Source: an uncultured Polaribacter sp. (GTDB taxonomy: Bacteria; Bacteroidota; Bacteroidia; Flavobacteriales; Flavobacteriaceae). From it: a stretch of DNA of 64,000 nt. Position 1 is the stretch's first letter; each line of letters opens with the position of its first letter. This document shows positions 57,601-64,000 of the stretch, piece by piece. Below the pieces are notes generated by a model. It was given only the letters and a program-made list of their open reading frames with translations. It did not search any database and was not told the DNA's origin. The translations under genes and the position numbers were made by a program. The stretch is from contig NZ_CANMFI010000003.1 in assembly GCF_947497125.1 (NCBI RefSeq), forward strand, positions 186,001 through 250,000. Direction: 5' to 3'.

Positions 57601-59066
57601 CTTCAATAATTACAATGCAAGAGCAATCTTTTATATTTGAAAGTATAGCCCTAAGAGATACTAAACACAAAACGAATGGAAGATTAATTGGAGATATTAC
57701 TCATTTAAATTTCGAAAACTGGTTTTTAAACATCGAGATTGAAAGCGATAATTTATTGGTTTTAGATACTGAAAATTCTGAAGAAGCTTTGTATTACGGT
57801 ACAGCTTTTATTGATGGTACCGCAAGTATTACAGGTTTAACAGATCAATTAACCATCGATATTAACGCAAAAACAATGCCGGGAACTTCTTTTGTTTTAC
57901 CACTTAAAGATATTGAAACTGTTGATAGTTTTAGTTTAATCCATTTTAAATCAACAGAAAAAAAAGTAAAAGAAAGGCAGCAAGAAGTGGCTTTAGAAGC
58001 GCTTAAAGGTCTTTCTTTAAATATAGATTTAGAAGTAAATAAAAATGCTACTGCACAAGTGGTTATAGATGAGGTTAACGGAAGTCAGTTAACTGGTAAC
58101 GGAGATGGTAATTTGCGTATAGAAATAAATACCCGAGGAAAGTTTAATATGTTTGGCGATTATAATATTAACAATGGTGTGTACGATTTTAAATACGGTG
58201 GTATTGTAAACAAACCTTTTTTAATTCAAAAAGGAGGAAGCGTTTCTTGGAATGGAAGTCCTTATGAAGCAAATTTAGATGTAACTGCAATTTATAAAGC
58301 AAAGGCAAATCCGGGTGTTTTACTTCAAAACTTTAATTCAAATCGAAAGATTGAGGTAGATTTAGTAACCAAAATTACTGGCGGCCTTTTTAGTTCTAAG
58401 CAAGATTTAGATATTCAGTTGACTAATGTAGATCCTTCTATTGCAAGTGAATTAGAATTTATATTAAACGATAATAATGTAAACGAAAAAACCACACAAT
58501 TTATATCGTTATTGGCGTTAGGTAATTTTGCGAACCCAGATAAAGTAGATTTTAATGCAGGTGAAACAATTTCTAGCACAGCATCAAGTGCAGTTGCGGC
58601 AGCATTTTCTAGTCTGTTAAATAATCCAGAGGGTAAGTTTCAATTAGGGCTCGATTATCAGCAAGGTAATAGCGGTAATGATATAGATCGTTTAAATATA
58701 GACAATCAAGTAGATGTTTCTGTAAGTACACAGTTAGGTGATAAAATTATTATTAATGGTAAAGTTGGTGTGCCAGTGGGTGCTCAAACTCAATCTAGTG
58801 TAGTAGGAGAGGTAAAAGTAGAAGTTTTGTTAAATAAAGATGGAAATTTTAGAGGGGTTATTTTTAATAGACAAAACGAGATTCAGTATTCTACAGAAGA
58901 AGAAGGCTATACACAGGGTGTTGGGTTGTCATATCAAGTAAACTTTAATAGCTTGTCAGAACTATTAAAGAAAATAAAGAGAAAAAGAAAAAAAGAAAGC
59001 GCTACAGTTGTTTCAGATTCTCTAAAGTTAAAACAAAAAGAGTTGTTAGATTTTGAAGGAAATTAA
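54675..59066 (+). CDS. tamB: TamB-like translocation/assembly protein (DUF490)
   Basis: 1463 residues from the TTG at 54675, the only conventional start codon here. A single N-terminal membrane anchor (SILLSIPAI) leads into a very long repetitive beta-helix (AsmA-like start, TNISIQKIDLSFLGNIKLKGVQVKDHHKDTLIFV; many FSGNLKGDT-type repeats) and the C-terminal DUF490 domain (about 1080-1420: GNGDGNLRIEINTRGKFNMFGDYNINNGVYDF). TamB proteins bridge inner and outer membrane and carry phospholipid. The frame stays open upstream to 54606 and encodes AIKKILKSLGYFSLFLLLV, a better anchor, but contains no ATG, GTG or TTG; an ATT at 54615 may be used. Confidence 0.9.
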   Translation: MLVSILLSIPAIQTKLGNYATQKINEEYHTNISIQKIDLSFLGNIKLKGVQVKDHHKDTLIFVKSLSTSLLSLQSAMESEINLGSVTISDAHVYMQTYKDEFDDSLSAFIEGFRSNKPIDSLDKKFILRTSNVYVSNLNYILKNYNKTNPISFSAKNIGGNLQDLLVNGADFSSKIRGLYFTDNRGVEVANLTTDFTYSKTAMHFKNTVLKTKGSDIKATIDFSYTREDLANFNDKVLINAEFDNSIISNTDLKKYYNELNGFDVFKMKGNLKGKMNRFSLKQFSLVSKKGLQIYGDLNFANAVNVERGFEFNGNFRKLTANYLKLKHLLPNVLGKTMPSELEKFGDFDVVGNVSVTQDEVKATLDLKSDIGALNTDLQISNIVTIDNAKYEGNIVLDKFHLGNFFNDPLFGEVSLKGAVIGSGFKLSNIDTSFDGVVSMLSFKNYTYKNITANGQYQNNKFDGELKVDDQNFKMNFKGLADLSSAENRFDFKSDIRYLNLKETNLFKRDSIAILKGSIELDVAGNTFDDITGKATFNDVFYTNEKKVFNFKEFQLVSSVKDSIKNIEVISKDIANGSLTGNFSFSELLPVAQNALGSIYANYTPYTVAPHQFLDFNFTIYNQIVTVFFPEVSIDNNTKIKGKIKSDKNQLKVTFSSPKIDFYGNVITDLLLRTDNQNPLYNSHLTAANVATKYYEVSKLNLLSLNQKDTLYFKSVFAGGKKENEKFNLDFYYTFNPEGNSVIGFEKSSFEFKENIWHIAPDNLNTDKVTFNLKENDFNFSQFKLVSGVQELAFSGNLKGDTEKVLLADFKNVKLESFLPKIDSLSLKGALSGNLDFVQQEGVYSPEGVLFIKDFEVNDFKQGDLSLNIKGDNSYEKYGVQLSINNDKVKSIAAIGSLDFSEKRPLIDLEMYLENFGLDAFSPLGKDVFSSIRGSASGNFSLKGFLGNPEMEGTLTLENAGLSFPYLNVDYDFLGTSIITMQEQSFIFESIALRDTKHKTNGRLIGDITHLNFENWFLNIEIESDNLLVLDTENSEEALYYGTAFIDGTASITGLTDQLTIDINAKTMPGTSFVLPLKDIETVDSFSLIHFKSTEKKVKERQQEVALEALKGLSLNIDLEVNKNATAQVVIDEVNGSQLTGNGDGNLRIEINTRGKFNMFGDYNINNGVYDFKYGGIVNKPFLIQKGGSVSWNGSPYEANLDVTAIYKAKANPGVLLQNFNSNRKIEVDLVTKITGGLFSSKQDLDIQLTNVDPSIASELEFILNDNNVNEKTTQFISLLALGNFANPDKVDFNAGETISSTASSAVAAAFSSLLNNPEGKFQLGLDYQQGNSGNDIDRLNIDNQVDVSVSTQLGDKIIINGKVGVPVGAQTQSSVVGEVKVEVLLNKDGNFRGVIFNRQNEIQYSTEEEGYTQGVGLSYQVNFNSLSELLKKIKRKRKKESATVVSDSLKLKQKELLDFEGN

Positions 59067-59112
59067 AACAATCTTAAAGATGTTTTTATAGTGCATGTAT
59101 ATTTTTTTAGGT

Positions 59113-59144
59113 CGATTTATTCTGTAAAATAAATCGCTTTTTTT
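59113..59144 (+). terminator. Intrinsic terminator after tamB
   Basis: CGATTTATT/AATAAATCG (59113-59121, 59128-59136) with a six-base loop, then C and seven T. Confidence 0.85.
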
Positions 59145-59233
59145 CTTTGTAAATAGCCTCTTTTTGCTCTAAAACGATTTCGTAGTTTTATTATTTTAAA
59201 CCACATTAAAGCCTTAATTTTACGGTAGAATAT

Positions 59234-60217
59234 ATGAAAAAAATAAAAAAAATAGCGGTAATGACATCTGGAGGCGATGCCCCAGGAATGAACGCTGCAA
59301 TAAGATCTGTAGTTAGAGCATGTGCTTACTACAGAGTTAGTTGTGTTGGTATTTATAGAGGTTATGAAGGCCTTATAGATGCAGACTTTATTGAGTTAAC
59401 AGCTAGAAGTGTAAATAATATTATAAACAAAGGAGGTACCATTCTTAAATCTGCTAGATCTAAAGAATTTAGAACAAAAGAAGGTAGAAAGATTGCTTTT
59501 GAGAATTTAAAAGAACAAAACATTGAAGGGTTAATTGTTATTGGTGGTGATGGTTCTTTTACAGGAGCAGTTCTTTTTAATGAAGAGTATAATTTTCCTG
59601 TGATAGGAATACCAGGTACTATAGATAACGATATTTTTGGTACTTCGCATACCATTGGGTATGATACAGCCTTAAATACAGCTGTCGAAGCAATTGATAA
59701 AATTAGAGATACCGCCTCTTCTCATAACAGGCTTTTCTTTGTAGAAGTAATGGGGCGAGATGCTGGTTTTATTGCTCTTAATGCAGGTGTAGGTGCAGGT
59801 GCAGAAGAAATTTTAATACCAGAAGAAAATTTAGGTTTAGACAGAATGTTAGAATCTCTTAAAAAGAGTAGAAGAACTGGTAAATCATCTAGTATTGTTG
59901 TAGTTGCAGAAGGCGATAAATCGGGTAAAAACGTTTATGAATTAGCAAAGTACGTAGAAGAAAATTTACCAGAATATGATGTTCGAGTATCAATTCTTGG
60001 ACACATGCAAAGAGGAGGTTCACCTTCTTGTTTCGACCGTGTTTTAGCAAGTAGATTAGGTGTGAAATCTGTTGAGTTACTGCTAGATGGTAAAACAAAT
60101 CTAATGGTAGGTTTAAAAGATAACGAAGTAATAAGCTCTAGTATTTTAGAAGCAATAAAAGGAGGGCATTCTATCAACCACGAACTCTTAAGAGTTTCTG
60201 ATATAATGACCACATAA
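59234..60217 (+). CDS. pfkA: ATP-dependent 6-phosphofructokinase
   Basis: Phosphorylates fructose 6-phosphate, the committed step of glycolysis. 327 residues: MTSGGDAPGMNAAIRS (ATP site, 10-25), GGDGSFTGA at 104-112 where Gly107 after GGD indicates ATP rather than pyrophosphate use, catalytic GIPGTIDNDI near 125-134, EVMGRDAGFIA near 166, and HMQRGGSPSCFDR near 255. It lies 25 bases before gapA, forming a glycolytic operon. Confidence 0.97.
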   Translation: MKKIKKIAVMTSGGDAPGMNAAIRSVVRACAYYRVSCVGIYRGYEGLIDADFIELTARSVNNIINKGGTILKSARSKEFRTKEGRKIAFENLKEQNIEGLIVIGGDGSFTGAVLFNEEYNFPVIGIPGTIDNDIFGTSHTIGYDTALNTAVEAIDKIRDTASSHNRLFFVEVMGRDAGFIALNAGVGAGAEEILIPEENLGLDRMLESLKKSRRTGKSSSIVVVAEGDKSGKNVYELAKYVEENLPEYDVRVSILGHMQRGGSPSCFDRVLASRLGVKSVELLLDGKTNLMVGLKDNEVISSSILEAIKGGHSINHELLRVSDIMTT

Positions 60218-60227
60218 AAATAATTAA

Positions 60228-61244
<1,017 letters not shown>

Positions 61245-61265
61245 AAAGAGTTTTAAAAACTAAAA

Positions 61266-61301
61266 AAAAACCTGATAGAAACAAATCTATCAGGTTTTTT
61301 T
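61266..61301. terminator. Bidirectional terminator between gapA and ridA
   Basis: AAAAACCTGATAGA/TCTATCAGGTTTTT (61266-61279, 61286-61299) with a six-base loop and A/T tracts at both sides, between convergent genes. Confidence 0.92.
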
Positions 61302-61351
61302 ATGCTTTATTTTAAGGTATCTAAGTTTTTATTTTAGATAAATACAAAATA

Positions 61352-61732
61352 CTATTTTACTGCAATAGCGCTAATTTCTACATTCACAAATTTTGGCAAA
61401 TTAGCAACTTCTACCGTTTCTCTTGCAGGTGCTGTTTCTTCATTAAAATAAGTAGCGTAAATATTGTTGATTTCACTAAAATTATTCATATCAGAAACAA
61501 AAATAGAAGTTTTAATTACGTTTTCAAAAGTCATATCAGCAGCATTTAAAACAGCCTTCATGTTTTCCATAACTTGTTTTGTTTCTTCTTCAATAGAGTC
61601 TAAAACTAAATCACCTGTTTTAGGATTAATCGCAATTTGACCTGAGGTATAAAGTGTGTTACCAGACAATACAGCTTGATTGTATGGGCCTATCGGTGCA
61701 GGTGCATTTGTAGTTTTTATTATTTTTTTCAT
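61352..61732 (-). CDS. ridA: RidA family 2-iminobutanoate/2-iminopropanoate deaminase
   Basis: Trimeric enzyme that hydrolyses reactive enamine/imine intermediates from PLP enzymes. 126 residues: NAPAPIGPYNQAVLSGNTLYTSGQI, AADMTFENVIKTSIFVSDMNNF, and the signature PARETVEVANLPKFVNVEISAIA holding the substrate-carboxylate Arg. Lies 39 bases downstream of lptD on the same strand, so probably cotranscribed. Confidence 0.94.
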   Translation of the reverse strand: MKKIIKTTNAPAPIGPYNQAVLSGNTLYTSGQIAINPKTGDLVLDSIEEETKQVMENMKAVLNAADMTFENVIKTSIFVSDMNNFSEINNIYATYFNEETAPARETVEVANLPKFVNVEISAIAVK

Positions 61733-61771
61733 TTTTTGATACGTTTCAAGGTTGTGGTTTTTACATAAAAC

Positions 61772-64000
61772 TTAAAATAGTCTTCTATCTGGTGGCTTGT
61801 TTTTATCCCATTTTAAATCGGCTAAAACAGAAGATTTAACACCAATAAAAAATGTGTAAGAAGAGTTGGTGCCAAACGGAACCCAGTTAAAATTAAACTG
61901 CCAACTGTCTAAATCTCTTGTAAAATTGAATCTAGAGAATGTAAATCCTCCATTTTTAATGTCATAACCAGAAGAATAGCCCATTTGCCATTTTGGTGTT
62001 AATTCTATATTACCACTAAACATTAAACTATGCACACCAATTTCTCCGCCATTAATACCATCATTTCTGTAATTTGTAGAGTATGCTAAATTAATAGACC
62101 AAGGTATGTCTGCATGGTAAAGTTTTGCTTCTTTATTATTGTCTTCTTCTGTGTTAACATTGTTCCTTTGTCCAAATCTATCGGTCGGGTTAATATCTGC
62201 GCCAATAACGTCAATACCATTTTGGGCGCCATTACCATTTCTGTTGTCAACTTCGTCTTTTTTAGATTTATCAAAATCTGTACTAGAAATACTATAATTT
62301 GCAGTTATGTTTGCGTTGGTTAGTCTTAAAATATTCGGGTTAAATTCATTAATTCTAACACCTGCAGCATTCACTTTGTAAGGGTCAAAAGAGCCATTTA
62401 AGTTAACAGCTAATTTGTCTTTAAACAATCTTGTACCAGCAGAAAAACTTACCGGAGACCAACGCAAGCTATCGGCAGCAATATTGTAAGAGCTGCTAAA
62501 GTTTAAATTATTTAAAATAGTTATTTTCTCGTCTTCTTCGTCTTCACTCTCCGAATTTTTAGGGGCAACCTTAGCCTCAAGCACATTGTTTAAAGTAATT
62601 CCGATTGCATTACTTAAGCCAGCAGAAGGAGCACCATATATACCTTGATCATAAAGGGTATAGTCTAATAAGTCTGTGGCATCTGCACTTCTTTGTACTT
62701 GTTGTGTGTATTTGTCTTTAAAGTCGGGTCTGTATGAGTAAGAAATAGATGGTCTAAAAGTATGTCTTATTGTTTTTAATCGACCTTTTTTAAAATTAAA
62801 AGTTCCATATATATTGGTAGATAAACTAACACCAGCATTATATTCTCTATAGCTTTTAAATCCTCTTAAAGTATCTGTTACTACAACATCTTCTGTAATG
62901 TCATATTTTTTTTGAATGTAATCGAATTGCCAGGTTTCTTCATAGTTTACACTTGGCGATAAAGTAAAGTATTTAAATGCTTTAATATTGGTGTTTGTAC
63001 CCGTTCTATGTTGCATTCCTGCTCTAGCGGTTTCAAACATTTTAGAAGTAAGAAATTCTGTGTCTGTTGTATTAATTAAGTACTGACCTTGTAGGGTGTA
63101 ATTAAATCCCATTTTTTGAATGGGTGTTTTTTGAATATCTCCTTTACCTGCAAACGGATAAATACGATCCATATTTACAGTTAATGACGGCAGAGTCATT
63201 GTTATGTTTTGCGTGTTTGTATTTTGTTGATGCGTGGCAGTCAAATTCATATTAAAAGGTGTACCAACAAAAGTTTTACTATAATTAATAGAAGAATTTA
63301 GAGTGTTTGTTTGAGTTTGTGCAACATTAAATTGATTTTGAGATTCTCTAAAAAATCGACTACTTCCTAAATTTACTGAGGCAGAAAATCTAGAGTTAGG
63401 GCTAGCTTTAGAGTCTTGACTGTGAGACCATCTAATATTAAAATTATTTGCTTTGCTGTAAGTGTCAAAACCTCTAATGCCATTGATGTTATTTTCGAAA
63501 TTAAAGCTAAAACTACCACTAAAGCGATACCTTTTTCTATAGTTTGATGATATTCTGCTTCCCCAACTACCATTAGAATATGCATCTGCCAAAACAGTTA
63601 AATCCATATAGTCACTTAAAGCGAAGTAATATCCTCCATTTTGAAAACCAATACCTCTTGTGCTACTTCCGGTATCAAAAGCAGGTATTAAAAATCCAGA
63701 AACGCTTGTTTCGCTTAGCGGAAAATAAGCAAAAGGTAAAAACAGCGGTGTTGGTATATCTGCTAATACTAAGTTACTAGTACCTACAATAATTTTTTTA
63801 CCAGGCACTAACTTAGCTTTGTTGGTAGCAATATAGTAATCGGGTACTTTTTTATCAGAAGTAGTAAATCTAATATTTCTTACATAGATTGTAGAGTCGT
63901 TAACACGCTTAGTTTTTTCGCCATAGGTAAACATTTCACCTTGTTTTGTTTTTAAGCCATAAATTAAAGCGCGTTTGCTTTTAAAGTTGTAAATAATAGA
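61772..64000 (-). CDS. lptD: LPS-assembly protein LptD (5' end outside window)
   Basis: The frame is open to the right edge; 743 C-terminal codons are present. The first ATG inside (63934) is not the real start because the conserved region continues upstream (KSKRALIYGLKTKQGE). The end of the OstA/LptA-like beta-jellyroll (VNDSTIYVRNIRFTT, YYIATNKAKLVPGKKIIVG) precedes the long beta barrel (FLPFAYFPLSETSVSGFLIPAF and aromatic-rich strands) that inserts LPS into the outer leaflet. An acidic loop SEDEEDE near residue 470 and an Asn-rich loop near 600 are insertions. Ends with ridA downstream. Confidence 0.85.
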   Translation of the reverse strand, partial: SIIYNFKSKRALIYGLKTKQGEMFTYGEKTKRVNDSTIYVRNIRFTTSDKKVPDYYIATNKAKLVPGKKIIVGTSNLVLADIPTPLFLPFAYFPLSETSVSGFLIPAFDTGSSTRGIGFQNGGYYFALSDYMDLTVLADAYSNGSWGSRISSNYRKRYRFSGSFSFNFENNINGIRGFDTYSKANNFNIRWSHSQDSKASPNSRFSASVNLGSSRFFRESQNQFNVAQTQTNTLNSSINYSKTFVGTPFNMNLTATHQQNTNTQNITMTLPSLTVNMDRIYPFAGKGDIQKTPIQKMGFNYTLQGQYLINTTDTEFLTSKMFETARAGMQHRTGTNTNIKAFKYFTLSPSVNYEETWQFDYIQKKYDITEDVVVTDTLRGFKSYREYNAGVSLSTNIYGTFNFKKGRLKTIRHTFRPSISYSYRPDFKDKYTQQVQRSADATDLLDYTLYDQGIYGAPSAGLSNAIGITLNNVLEAKVAPKNSESEDEEDEKITILNNLNFSSSYNIAADSLRWSPVSFSAGTRLFKDKLAVNLNGSFDPYKVNAAGVRINEFNPNILRLTNANITANYSISSTDFDKSKKDEVDNRNGNGAQNGIDVIGADINPTDRFGQRNNVNTEEDNNKEAKLYHADIPWSINLAYSTNYRNDGINGGEIGVHSLMFSGNIELTPKWQMGYSSGYDIKNGGFTFSRFNFTRDLDSWQFNFNWVPFGTNSSYTFFIGVKSSVLADLKWDKNKPPDRRLF

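Overview
This window is chromosomal DNA from a marine-type Flavobacteriaceae (Bacteroidota). Polaribacter or a close relative is my best guess, from overall protein character rather than any search. The evidence is strong AT richness, two SusC/SusD pairs, LptD and TamB of the Bacteroidota type, no Shine-Dalgarno sequences before most genes, and promoters of the Bacteroidota form TTG-N19-TAnnTTTG (perfect copies before rpsL, rplC and the rhomboid gene).

Layout. 1-5000 holds housekeeping genes: the end of a Wzx-type flippase gene, a YjjG-like nucleotidase, a secreted protein of unknown role, rarA, a rhomboid protease and rlmB. 5000-17000 holds two tandem SusCD nutrient-uptake loci on the minus strand; the first also carries two Ig-like surface lipoproteins. 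17100-18770 is an Omp85-family outer-membrane protein. 18940-36520 is the large ribosomal protein region: str (rpsL-rpsG-fusA-rpsJ), S10/spc (rplC to rpmJ, with secY and infA) and alpha (rpsM-rpsK-rpsD-rpoA-rplQ). 36600-41600 holds carA, eno, gltA and an amidinotransferase-fold hydrolase. 41680-47740 holds a DUF4369 lipoprotein and an operon of a BNR/sortilin-repeat protein, a DUF2490 protein and a DUF819 membrane protein. 47917-50593 is a compact five-gene operon (SPFH protein, DUF4177, PH-like membrane protein, secreted alpha/beta hydrolase, Arc-type ribbon-helix-helix protein); two of its genes are only about 50 codons long. Then come an S1/P1 nuclease, tsaD with an LTA-synthase-like enzyme, tamB, pfkA-gapA, ridA and the 3' part of lptD, which runs off the right edge.

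How the parts work together. The centre is the translation machinery. Around it lie envelope biogenesis (flippase, Omp85, TamB, LptD, SecY), nutrient import (SusCD) and central carbon metabolism (pfkA, gapA, eno, gltA). I see no CRISPR array, insertion sequence, prophage, tRNA or rRNA gene.

The most interesting material is non-coding. Several ribosomal protein leaders contain nested or mutually exclusive helices, notably before rplC, rpsD and rpsH and between rpsL and rpsG. Some intrinsic terminators physically overlap the promoter of the next operon. These look like autoregulatory RNA elements and I cannot assign them to a named class. Among the protein-coding parts, the SPFH cassette with its adjacent 14-bp inverted repeat is the best candidate for a little-studied system.
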